A program made the translations under genes and the position numbers. Below, one piece after another: positions 16,731 to 24,338 of a stretch of DNA of 24,831 nt; positions within the stretch are counted from its first letter, which is position 1; each line of letters starts with the position of its first letter. Origin of the DNA: Promethearchaeota archaeon. Lineage in GTDB: Archaea > Asgardarchaeota > Lokiarchaeia > Sigynarchaeales > SOKP01. Location of the stretch: contig JAGXNR010000038.1 in the NCBI GenBank assembly GCA_019894875.1, forward strand, positions 1-24,831, written 5' to 3'. A model generated the notes under the pieces. It saw nothing but the letters and a program-made list of their open reading frames with translations, searched no databases and was not told the origin of the DNA.

Positions 16731-17738
16731 ATGTCTGATTCTGAATGGAATAAGGTTGACTATGATCAATTCCTTAAAGAATTTGATAATGATATCATTG
16801 TTAAATATGCCCCAACTATACTTTATTCAAAGCGGGATAAAGAACATGAAGCCTATACCTCTTTAATCGCATTTTTCTTCATAACTGGAGGTTTGTTTAT
16901 TTATATTGCTGTTTCCTATTTTCTAGCACCAATTTATTTTAGCTTATATTTATTTATAATTCTAGTTGGGATTGGGGTAGTTAGTGCGATTCTTCTCATG
17001 ATAAATTACCTTAAATCTAATGTATTTATCAAGCCATTAGAATGTTGGTTTGAGGTGTTTAAAGGAAAATCGAATAACAGTGACAACTACTATTGTTTTT
17101 CTTATTATCCTATTTTTACAGGCAAAAGTCATCCAAATGAAGTAAAGAATGTTGTATATAAAATGTACCAAGAGGAAGTGTTAAAAAGTAAAATTTCTAT
17201 TTCGCAAATTGAAGTATATCTAAAATTAAATCCAGGTAATAAGGATCACACTGAAAATATTGGTTTTTTCTTCCAATATGGAGAGGGATATCCATTCAAA
17301 ATAGAAAATATTAAACAAATTCCCTGGAAATTTTTTTCTTTTAAAAAATCGAATAATGATAATTTTCTAGCTACAGCAAATTGGGCGCACCAGTATGAAT
17401 GGAAAGATGATCTTGAATATGATTTTGATAAATTGCATGAATATGCTCCTTGGATAATTCAAAGATGGGATAAATTAAACTTAAAACCATTAACTGAAGA
17501 TTTTAAGGGAATAATAAATTGGTCTTTAAGAAATATTGAATCTCTCCCAAAATTAAAGCCATGGGAAGATGAATTTGATCAGCTTATTTATCAAAATCCT
17601 AAAGCTTATGAAGATCTTATATTAATTAATGAAGTGATAAAGAAGATTATAGGAATGGAGAATAAAATCGAAAAAATAAGAGAAGTTAAAGATAAATTAT
17701 TATCAATTAAAACCTATTTTAGAGATTTAAATTCCTAA
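16731..17738 (+). CDS. Uncharacterised membrane protein with two N-terminal helices
   Basis: I do not recognise a family for this 335-residue protein. After a short charged N-terminus there are two hydrophobic helices at about residues 43-64 and 67-92, joined by a very short turn, so most of the protein should lie on one side of the membrane. The remainder (93-335) is soluble, rich in aromatic and charged residues, and mixed alpha/beta in appearance. It has WHA-like Trp-rich patches near 215-235 and a Lys/Glu-rich helix at the C-terminus (about 297-325) that may form a coiled coil. No enzyme motif is seen. It is followed 183 bases later by another membrane-anchored protein on the same strand. 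The ATG start is the first in the ORF. Confidence 0.7.
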   Translation: MSDSEWNKVDYDQFLKEFDNDIIVKYAPTILYSKRDKEHEAYTSLIAFFFITGGLFIYIAVSYFLAPIYFSLYLFIILVGIGVVSAILLMINYLKSNVFIKPLECWFEVFKGKSNNSDNYYCFSYYPIFTGKSHPNEVKNVVYKMYQEEVLKSKISISQIEVYLKLNPGNKDHTENIGFFFQYGEGYPFKIENIKQIPWKFFSFKKSNNDNFLATANWAHQYEWKDDLEYDFDKLHEYAPWIIQRWDKLNLKPLTEDFKGIINWSLRNIESLPKLKPWEDEFDQLIYQNPKAYEDLILINEVIKKIIGMENKIEKIREVKDKLLSIKTYFRDLNS

Positions 17739-17921
17739 ACGTAATTTATAATCCTTTGTTTATTGAAAAATCTTCATTGAATAAATCGACAACTACCCAA
17801 TATAAATAGATTAACTACTTTATATTTTATAATTTCAAAATATAAACTTAGAAGAAGATAATGGTTATTATAAAGATTAGAAATATTTTTTATCTAAGTA
17901 AGAAATGAGGTATGATTTACA

Positions 17922-19331
17922 TTGGAACAATTACAAAATGTTACCAGTATTGAAATTACGACGGATACAATATCTTATGATAAGAAGACAAATGTATTTT
18001 CTGTAAAAATCTTAGATTTTATGTTTGTGGGGATTTATAAGAAAAATGTTAGGATTAGTATAATATTAGACGATATTTATGCTTCACTGGGAGATATCCA
18101 TTTTGGGCGGGATGATGTCAATTTCTTAGATGTTAATACCCAAAATAGAATTCATGGTAATACAAAATTAAAAAACTTAAATCTCCTGAGTAAAAAAAAG
18201 CCTGAAAAGAAAAAGGCAAAACATGCAAAACCACAAATATTAAAGGATTTAAAGACAGAAGAGACTTTTGAGATTGAAGAAGAAGCAGAATTTGATGACG
18301 AAGTTAGTAGTATGGCTTCAATTGCAGATGATGCTAAATATGATGATGGTGAACTTGAAGAAGAGCGAGTTTTAAGAAGAGACGAACGCGAAAAACATGT
18401 AGTTATGAAAGAAAAAGAATCTAGAAAAATGAAAAAAAGCTCTATGCCCCCACCTTCCCCCGCTCCCGGTAGTGGCCCAAAAGCAGAACCTGCTGAACGT
18501 CCTGCACCAAAACCTGCACCCGCACCCCCCCCAGCATCCTCTGATATTTTAGCTGGACCTAGAGCACCTTCACCTTCACCTTCACCTGCACTTATTCCGT
18601 TAAGGGAAGCAGAATCCGAAATAATTCAACCTATAGTTTATGAGATTAATATGGGTTTGCAGTATTATTCTGTCATGATGGAGCAAAGAAGCTATCTTTT
18701 TTATGTATATTTTTCTCATGAGGAATTGAAAATTGTTGACGAAGAAGGAAAAACCATTTACAAAACTACTGTGAAAATTGTGACAACTAAAAAGGAACCT
18801 CCCGTTTTAGATCTTAAAATTAGAGGCGAAGGATTTGAGGTACACCCTTTATTTGGAAAAGTTGAAGTGAAAAAGGATGCAGTTAATCCCCCGGTTATGA
18901 TTTTCTCCATAATGCCACTGAAATCGAAACAAAAGAGAAAGAAAAAAAAAGAAATGGAGAGAAGATTCTTAAATGTGTATATAGAATTTGAAGAGGAAGT
19001 AATTAGCCATACTATTCTTTCAATAATCGTGCAACCTAAATTTTTCCGTCTTGATATTGGGCCTTTACATTTGAATCTTAGCAAGAAAACAGCAGTTACA
19101 ATTTCCTTTTTATCAATTCTAATTGCGGGGATTTCATTAACTTGGATGTTGCTTTCAATCAATCCCTCCTCAACCTTTATGGATTATTTAGGCGGATTAG
19201 CACCTGGTTTAGGTTCGATGGTATTTATAGTAATTTTCTTATATACGTTGTTAAAAGAGGGAATATATCCACTTAAAGAAAAGATTACTGCTTTCCTTAA
19301 TTTTGATCAAACAGGTGTATTGATTAAGTAA
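17922..19331 (+). CDS. Membrane-anchored protein with Pro-rich linker
   Basis: I do not recognise a family for this 469-residue protein. Residues 1-85 are strand-rich. A charged region (90-175: basic, then acidic, then mixed) leads to a Pro/Ala/Ser linker (about 175-225). A second strand-rich domain (235-388) is interrupted by a Lys-only patch near 336-343. Two hydrophobic segments follow at about 390-412 and 422-444, then a short Lys-containing tail. With no signal peptide, the N-terminal part is probably cytoplasmic and the protein tail-anchored by a helical hairpin. The linker DNA (18440-18600) is much richer in C than its surroundings. The start is a TTG with GAGG 11 bases upstream. The layout suggests a scaffold or adaptor, which is inference. 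Confidence 0.75.
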   Translation: MEQLQNVTSIEITTDTISYDKKTNVFSVKILDFMFVGIYKKNVRISIILDDIYASLGDIHFGRDDVNFLDVNTQNRIHGNTKLKNLNLLSKKKPEKKKAKHAKPQILKDLKTEETFEIEEEAEFDDEVSSMASIADDAKYDDGELEEERVLRRDEREKHVVMKEKESRKMKKSSMPPPSPAPGSGPKAEPAERPAPKPAPAPPPASSDILAGPRAPSPSPSPALIPLREAESEIIQPIVYEINMGLQYYSVMMEQRSYLFYVYFSHEELKIVDEEGKTIYKTTVKIVTTKKEPPVLDLKIRGEGFEVHPLFGKVEVKKDAVNPPVMIFSIMPLKSKQKRKKKKEMERRFLNVYIEFEEEVISHTILSIIVQPKFFRLDIGPLHLNLSKKTAVTISFLSILIAGISLTWMLLSINPSSTFMDYLGGLAPGLGSMVFIVIFLYTLLKEGIYPLKEKITAFLNFDQTGVLIK

Positions 19332-19356
19332 ATTCTTAATAACTTCTACTTATTTT

Positions 19357-20253
19357 TTATATTTTTATTCTTAATTCATCCCAAAATTTTTTCTTCAATT
19401 TACTTAAATCTTTAATTCTCAGTTTAACAAAATGTAAAGGCCTTTTAGCAATAAGTGGGTAATCTTTAATTTCAAATGATTTTATTAATCCCGCAGATTC
19501 TGCTTTACCAATCATAATTTCACTCATTATACTAATATAATTAGAATCACTTACAGTTGAGATAATTGAATCGTTATCATTAATTTCTAATTCTATATCT
19601 AATTCTTTATATTCTGGAAATTGTTGTTCAAAAGTTTCTCTCATTCCAGACCCTTTCTCTCTCCAGACGAAAGGAAATTTTGTAAGTTCTTTAAAATCCA
19701 CTAAGTCCGTATCTTTAATTAATTCATGATTAGGAGAACAGATAAATTTAAGCTCTTCTTCTCCAATTTTGATGTAATCGAAATCTTTCTCCTTATAATT
19801 CATAAAACTACCAATACCTGCGAAATCAGCCATCCCATTCTTTAAATTTTCCATGGATTTCTTAGAATTATTAATCACTATTTTGAAGTTAACGTTTGAG
19901 TTTTTATTTCTAAATTCTGCAATGTATCGTGGTAAAATATGTGAACCAGGGATAGTTGAAGCTGAAATGATAATATCTTCTACCATTTGATTATGAAATC
20001 TAGAAATTTCTAATTTGCTTTCATCGTATAAGTCTATAATTTGCTTAGCGTATTTGAGTAGTAATATTCCTGCTTTAGTTAATTCAAATTTTTTTGTAGA
20101 TCTATCAATTAAAATTACCCCACCAAAATCTTTTTCTAACTGCGATATCTGATGTGACAAAGAACTCTGAGAAAGAGGGATTTCTCTGGCTAACTTCGAA
20201 AAACTCTTATATTGGGCTAACAGGATATAATTTCTTAAATATTCAATATTCAA
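19357..20253 (-). CDS. LysR-type transcriptional regulator
   Basis: This 298-residue protein has the full LysR layout. A winged helix-turn-helix at residues 1-60 (LAREIPLSQSSLSHQISQLEKDFG) is followed by FELTKAGILLLKYA, a linker helix, and a periplasmic-binding-protein-like effector domain at about 90-295. Such regulators usually bind a divergent promoter and respond to a small-molecule co-inducer. Here the divergent neighbours are a DsrE-like and a TusA-like gene, with 185 bases between. LysR proteins next to TusA-type genes are also known in bacteria, some linked to sulfur or selenium metabolism, so the effector may be a sulfur species (inference). LysR regulators are less common in archaea than in bacteria, so past transfer is possible. 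The gene converges on the membrane protein gene, with 25 bases between stops. Confidence 0.93.
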   Translation of the reverse strand: MNIEYLRNYILLAQYKSFSKLAREIPLSQSSLSHQISQLEKDFGGVILIDRSTKKFELTKAGILLLKYAKQIIDLYDESKLEISRFHNQMVEDIIISASTIPGSHILPRYIAEFRNKNSNVNFKIVINNSKKSMENLKNGMADFAGIGSFMNYKEKDFDYIKIGEEELKFICSPNHELIKDTDLVDFKELTKFPFVWREKGSGMRETFEQQFPEYKELDIELEINDNDSIISTVSDSNYISIMSEIMIGKAESAGLIKSFEIKDYPLIAKRPLHFVKLRIKDLSKLKKKFWDELRIKI

Positions 20254-20282
20254 ACTTTAAATCGCCTTCAATTTGGTCGTAC

Positions 20283-20351
20283 AATCTATTATTATTTTTG
20301 TAATATATAGTAATTAATCTATTTTTATTTATCGAATTTTTTAATAGATTA
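20283..20351. promoter_or_regulatory. Three copies of AATCTATT: candidate LysR operator
   Basis: In the space between the LysR gene and the DsrE-like gene, the octamer AATCTATT occurs at 20283-20290 and again at 20316-20323, and in inverted form (AATAGATT) at 20343-20350. The last two extend to a perfect 9-base inverted repeat, TAATCTATT with AATAGATTA, separated by 19 bases. LysR regulators commonly bind dyads in such divergent spaces. The region is AT-rich, which weakens the case. Confidence 0.4.
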
Positions 20352-20438
20352 TTACGAAAAAATTAATAAATTCCATATTGTTTATTCTATCAAAGATAAA
20401 GTTTTTACTACAAAAATAATAAGATTTGACAACTAATT

Positions 20439-20798
20439 ATGAGTGATAAAAACAAAATTTTTACGATAATTATCGCAGATGGTCCTTATACAAAGGAAAG
20501 ACCCTTTACAATGCTGCGATTTGCGTACACTGCTTTATTAGAAGATCATAAGGTCAATTTATTTTTGGTTGAAGATGGAATTTTTGTTGGAAAGAAAAAT
20601 CAAGATCCCTCCACTTATGATAACCTAGGAAAATGGATGAAAGATATAATATCCGAAGGTGCAAACGTGAAGGCATGCGGTGTGTGTATGAAAGCTCGTG
20701 GAATAACAGAAGATGAATTGATTGAAGGTATTAGAAAAACGACTATGAATGGATTAGTTGATATGTGTGTTGAAGCTGATAAAGTCTTATTTAGCTAA
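20439..20798 (+). CDS. DsrE-family sulfur-relay protein
   Basis: The 119-residue product has a DsrE/TusD-like fold: a first strand (FTIIIADGP), alternating helices and strands, and a conserved Cys-containing loop, ACGVCMKARGI, with Cys80 and Cys83. In this family a Cys in that loop carries persulfide sulfur and hands it on to or from TusA. Length is normal and no targeting signal is seen. It lies directly upstream of a TusA gene, 20 bases apart, which matches many archaeal and bacterial sulfur-relay operons. The start is the first ATG. It is read divergently from the LysR gene and is probably controlled by it. Confidence 0.88.
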   Translation: MSDKNKIFTIIIADGPYTKERPFTMLRFAYTALLEDHKVNLFLVEDGIFVGKKNQDPSTYDNLGKWMKDIISEGANVKACGVCMKARGITEDELIEGIRKTTMNGLVDMCVEADKVLFS

Positions 20799-20818
20799 TT
20801 AGAGTGTGATTGAAAAAA

Positions 20819-21046
20819 ATGGCAACTTCACGTAAATTAGATTGTACTGGACTAGTATGCCCAATGCCAGTAGCAAAAACTAAAAGACAACTTCTTGAGA
20901 TGGAAAGAGGAGAGATAATTGAAATAACAGGAGATTTCGTCGAAGCGGGAGAAAATATAAAACGGTATATCGAAAAACATAGTGATAAACTGCTAGAATT
21001 TAAAGTTGATGGCGAGAATTATTACTTAAAGATTGAGAAAGTATAA
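20819..21046 (+). CDS. tusA: TusA-family sulfur carrier
   Basis: TusA proteins carry persulfide sulfur between enzymes for thiolation, cofactor synthesis or sulfur oxidation. This 75-residue protein has the family core: LDCTGLVCPMPV with the carrier Cys14 in the CPMP motif and a second Cys at position 9, then a helix, EIIEITGDF, another helix and a final strand (YYLKIEKV). The ATG at 20819 is chosen because GTGAT lies eight bases upstream. A TTG at 20810 overlaps that motif and is less likely. The gene forms a likely operon with the DsrE-like gene. Which pathway receives the sulfur cannot be told. The next genes are a corrinoid methyltransferase module behind a 242-base gap. Confidence 0.92.
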   Translation: MATSRKLDCTGLVCPMPVAKTKRQLLEMERGEIIEITGDFVEAGENIKRYIEKHSDKLLEFKVDGENYYLKIEKV

Positions 21047-21070
21047 CAAAGATTTTCTCAGATAATTTAC

Positions 21071-21101
21071 TTTTATTTTTACAAATTTTTTCATTATTTT
21101 T
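21071..21101 (+). terminator. T-tract terminator after tusA
   Basis: Four T-runs of four to six bases fall within 31 bases, starting about 25 bases after the tusA stop codon. This is typical of archaeal U-rich termination sites. It would separate the sulfur-relay pair from the corrinoid genes. The rest of the 21047-21288 gap is AT-rich, with one G-run (GGGGGG at about 21172) that does not precede a credible ORF. Confidence 0.4.
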
Positions 21102-21288
21102 GGATATTGGAAAGAGAATAGTTGAATTTTTAATTTAAATTCGATATAAACGACTAAAGTCAATAATTAAAGGGGGGTTTATAGAGTATTTCCGGGAATA
21201 ATAAAGTTTATTTGAAAAATGGTTTTAATAAGAATATTAATTAGCGCATAATAGTAGAATATTTAGATATAAATTTAGGGTAATAGTT

Positions 21289-21930
21289 TTGAATGATAAT
21301 GATCTTTTGGAAAAATTAAGGAGTACAATTATAAAAGGAAAATCAGAAGATACGATTGAGTTAACTAAAAGAGCTTTAAAAGCTAAGATCGATCCCAAAC
21401 AAATACTAAATGAAGTTATAATAAGAGGAGCAGAAAATGTTGGATTGAAATATGAAGAGGGAGAATATTTTCTCGGGGATATGCTGTTAGCTGCAGATGC
21501 TATTAATGATTGCATGAATGTGATTAAACCAAAATTAAAAGAAGGAACTCAAGAAACACCGGTTACAGTCTTAATTGGAACTCCTGAAGGTGACTTACAC
21601 GATATAGGTAAATGTTTAGTAATTGCACTATTACAAGGTCAAGGGTTTGAAGTTATTGATTTAGGAGTGGATGTTTCTCCTGAAAGATTCTTAGAAGCTG
21701 CAAAGAAAGTAAATGCTGATATTATTGGAATAAGTGGGCTATTAACCGTCACGATTTCTAAAATGAAAGAAACTATAGCACTGCTTAAACGAGAAGGAAT
21801 TAAGGCGAAAATTATTTTAGGGGGGGGAATTTTATCTGAAGAATCATGTAAACAGGCAGGCGCTGATGCGTGGACTAAAGATGGATGGGAAGGTGTAAAA
21901 TTAATTAAAAAGCTAATGGGGGTTTCTTAA
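21289..21930 (+). CDS. Corrinoid (B12)-binding methyltransferase protein
   Basis: This protein carries a methyl group on cobalt in methyl-transfer systems (MtbC/MtmC/MttC type). The 213-residue product has the two expected parts. A helical cap (about 1-85) includes GAENVGLKYEEGEYFLGDMLLAADA. A Rossmann-like B12 domain follows, with the lower axial ligand His104 in GDLHDIGK, the SGL motif (149-151) and a Gly-rich loop ILGGG (176-180). Length is normal. The start is a TTG at 21289 with AGGG eight bases upstream. The UroD-like methyltransferase starts one base after this stop codon, so the two are surely co-translated. No substrate-specific methyltransferase (MttB, MtbB, MtgB) is in the window. 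Confidence 0.93.
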   Translation: MNDNDLLEKLRSTIIKGKSEDTIELTKRALKAKIDPKQILNEVIIRGAENVGLKYEEGEYFLGDMLLAADAINDCMNVIKPKLKEGTQETPVTVLIGTPEGDLHDIGKCLVIALLQGQGFEVIDLGVDVSPERFLEAAKKVNADIIGISGLLTVTISKMKETIALLKREGIKAKIILGGGILSEESCKQAGADAWTKDGWEGVKLIKKLMGVS

Positions 21931-21931
21931 A

Positions 21932-23008
21932 TTGCCATATGATTGGGATGCATCAAGAAAAAGAATCATCGGAACATTTTTTGGGACAAATAAAATTGAT
22001 AGGGTACCTTATTTTCCATTAGCTTGTGAAGAAATGATTTGTCGAATAACAGGTAAAACTTATAAAGAAATCATAGCTTCTCCAAAGAATTATGCAAACG
22101 CTGCTATTACAACATTTGAATTTTTAAAAGCGGATACGATTTCGATTCCAACAGCCTATGCTGGTCCGGGAGAAGCATTGGCTTTTGCTGAAGCAAATGA
22201 TAAAAAGGAATCTATAAAATGGTTCGATTATAAAGTTTTCATGGCAAAACAAGGTGTTGTATGCAAGACAGAAGAAGATATTGATAAACTTGAAATCCCA
22301 GATCATAGAAAAATTTCTTTATGGGATACATGTATTTCCGCTCTTGACATAATTAATAAAAAACTAGGAATGGGTGGACTATGTCTTGGAATTTGGTCTG
22401 TAGTTCAAGAATTAAGAGGTGTACAAGCTTATAGGGACATGCGTCGTAATCCGGATTTATTATTAAAATTATGTGAAAAAGTATATAAATCACAGATGGA
22501 TATCCTTAATTTTTACCAGGAAAAGGTAGGAGGGATTGGAACGATTTTCTTTACTGGTTATTCTTTTAACAAACACATGATGAGTTTCGAAGATGCAATG
22601 AAATTTGAGGGGCAGTTTATTAAACGATTCCAAAAAGAAACGAAAGCCAGTATAATACTCCATAATTGTGGCACGACCCCTTACTTCAATGAAGTTTGTA
22701 ATGAAATTGATTTATTAGCCGTCAATGGCTCACATCCTTTAGATATTGAATATTGGGTAAATTTTAAAGAAAAATTCCCAAATGTGACAATTATAGGAGC
22801 AAATATTGATGTAAGTCGAGAATTATTAAATGGCACTCCCCAAGATGTTGAAAATAAAGTAAAGGAAAATATTATGCATTTAGCTTCTGGAGGACGATAT
22901 GCTGTTGGCCCGATCTGTTGTTTGCCATGGGGTGTTTCATTAAAAAATATTATGACTATTCCAAAAGCGATAAAAAAATGGGGCACATACCCACTAAATT
23001 TTAATTAG
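21932..23008 (+). CDS. MtaA/UroD-like corrinoid methyltransferase
   Basis: The 358-residue product belongs to the uroporphyrinogen decarboxylase-like superfamily, whose MtaA/MtbA/CmuA-type members move methyl groups to or from corrinoid proteins. The Zn-binding pattern of that group is visible: His244-x-Cys246 in ILHNCG, and Cys329 or Cys330 in GPICCLPWG. The rest has the superfamily's barrel pattern, including an N-terminal ASRKRIIGTFFG. Presence of the Zn ligands argues against a haem-synthesis HemE. It could be the acceptor-side enzyme (for example to a thiol) or a substrate demethylase acting directly on the corrinoid. The start is TTG at 21932, one base after the corrinoid gene's stop, with a G-run about ten bases upstream. 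Its stop codon overlaps by four bases that of the convergent SAM methyltransferase gene. Confidence 0.9.
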   Translation: MPYDWDASRKRIIGTFFGTNKIDRVPYFPLACEEMICRITGKTYKEIIASPKNYANAAITTFEFLKADTISIPTAYAGPGEALAFAEANDKKESIKWFDYKVFMAKQGVVCKTEEDIDKLEIPDHRKISLWDTCISALDIINKKLGMGGLCLGIWSVVQELRGVQAYRDMRRNPDLLLKLCEKVYKSQMDILNFYQEKVGGIGTIFFTGYSFNKHMMSFEDAMKFEGQFIKRFQKETKASIILHNCGTTPYFNEVCNEIDLLAVNGSHPLDIEYWVNFKEKFPNVTIIGANIDVSRELLNGTPQDVENKVKENIMHLASGGRYAVGPICCLPWGVSLKNIMTIPKAIKKWGTYPLNFN

Positions 23009-23787
23009 GGTTTTCGACAACGAATAATCAAAAACCATGGGATTATTCTACTATTATATTCTTCTGGGTATTTCTTTAAAGTATCGTCATCAGCATAAGG
23101 TTCACAAAATCTCTCTAAGATGAAACCTTTTTCAATTAACAAATTCAACCATTCAGATAAAGTTCGAGTAAATCGTGGGACAATGAAATTTTTCATTTTT
23201 TCAGTAATTTCTTTAGGAGCTGCACCGAATGTCCATTCTTCAAGTTCTCCATTATATTTCTTAAAATAATTTTTTACAACATACCCAGTCTTTTTCCCTT
23301 CTTCATTTCTAACCCATTCATGATCAGCATCACAAATTGGATGGAGAATTGAAAACTGAAAGAAACCCCCAGACTTTAGGACTCTATAGGCTTCTTCTAT
23401 TGCCTTCTCGTTTTCTGCCATATCCATAAGACTCATAGTAGCTATGACAAAGTCAAAGTGATTGTTTGAAAATGGAAGATTTGCCCCACTAGCGACCTGA
23501 TATTTAATACCCAAAGGTTCCTTTTCTTCACTTTGATTTGCATACTGGATAAACACTTTGGAAATATCAATTGCCGTAACTTTTGCTCCCAAATTTGCCG
23601 TTATCCTTGTATTATATCCTTCTCCGCAACCAATATCTAATCCTTCTAAATTATTAACATCAGGCAGCATTTTAAAAAAAGCAGGGGAATTAACTAAGTT
23701 CCTACTTCGATCATATCCCATTCTAACTAGTTTTGTCCAATTTTCCGCATTTTCATCCCAGTATCTACCAACATCTTCATTATCCAA
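23005..23787 (-). CDS. SAM-dependent class I methyltransferase
   Basis: This 260-residue protein is a Rossmann-fold methyltransferase. It has motif I LDIGCGEGYNTR (50-61), the acidic residue of motif II in TAIDIS (Asp74), a motif near SGANLPF for adenine binding, and FDFVIATMSLMDM followed by AYRVLKSGGFFQFSI. The C-terminal half contains an inserted part with WTFGAAPKE and a Trp-rich end. This general group (Methyltransf_11 type) methylates small molecules, lipids or quinones; the substrate is not evident. The start is a TTG with GAGGT eight bases upstream. It converges on the UroD-like gene and overlaps it by four bases. Nothing ties it to the corrinoid pathway apart from position. Confidence 0.9.
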   Translation of the reverse strand: MDNEDVGRYWDENAENWTKLVRMGYDRSRNLVNSPAFFKMLPDVNNLEGLDIGCGEGYNTRITANLGAKVTAIDISKVFIQYANQSEEKEPLGIKYQVASGANLPFSNNHFDFVIATMSLMDMAENEKAIEEAYRVLKSGGFFQFSILHPICDADHEWVRNEEGKKTGYVVKNYFKKYNGELEEWTFGAAPKEITEKMKNFIVPRFTRTLSEWLNLLIEKGFILERFCEPYADDDTLKKYPEEYNSRIIPWFLIIRCRKP

Positions 23788-23864
23788 GTGAAAATACCTC
23801 TAATACTTATTTAATACTTGAAGTATATCAAATTAATGACAACAACTATATAACTGTTATTTAG

Positions 23865-23873
23865 TTATAAATA
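23865..23873 (+). promoter_or_regulatory. Candidate TATA box for the small OB-like gene
   Basis: TTATAAATA ends 35 bases before the ATG at 23909, in the 121-base space between divergent genes. This spacing would give a very short 5' leader, which fits the lack of a ribosome binding site. Confidence 0.35.
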
Positions 23874-23908
23874 TCTAATAAATTAGAATTACCTAAAAAA
23901 ACATAATT

Positions 23909-24226
23909 ATGGATACCATTTTAAATTATTCTGATCTTATTGATAATCTTGAAAAAAAGGTCAAGATTGTTGGAAAAATAAGTAAAATTATGTGGCAACA
24001 TCTTACAATATATGTTGACTCTCATCCATTTATGAATTATTTTGATTTAAACGACGGTCATCAGATTATAGTATATACCAAAGAGCAAATTTCTTGTAAA
24101 GAAAAAATGGAAGTAATAGGTAAAATTATAAAAATAGAAAGCCAACATAAAAATCCAAGAGTTAAAATTAGTGATAAATTCTCGGAATATCATTTAATCA
24201 CCGATTCATGGAAATGTCTCGATTAG
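23909..24226 (+). CDS. Small OB-fold-like hypothetical protein
   Basis: The 105-residue product has no recognised family. Its pattern, a run of beta-strands with VKIVGKISKI, a central LTIYV strand, HQIIVYT and a final MEVIGKIIKIE strand, resembles an OB fold of the nucleic-acid-binding type, with two GKI-containing strands as in tOB/RPA-like domains. The protein is compact with no targeting signal. Two Cys (near the middle and the end) and several His are present but form no clear metal site. The ATG is the first start and a TATA-like box is 36 bases upstream. panB follows 112 bases later. The fold call is inference from pattern. Confidence 0.6.
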   Translation: MDTILNYSDLIDNLEKKVKIVGKISKIMWQHLTIYVDSHPFMNYFDLNDGHQIIVYTKEQISCKEKMEVIGKIIKIESQHKNPRVKISDKFSEYHLITDSWKCLD

Positions 24227-24338
24227 AATAGTAGACTGTAAAAAGGCTTAAAACAAAATTTAAATGAGATATTAAATACTATATTGAAAAAAGTATATAC
24301 AAAAGAAGTTTTTCAAAAAAATGAGGTTATAGTAACTC

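Noticed and set aside
22681..22986. Minus-strand ORF opposite the UroD-like gene
   Set aside because: It is the antisense shadow of a gene with intact Zn-binding motifs.
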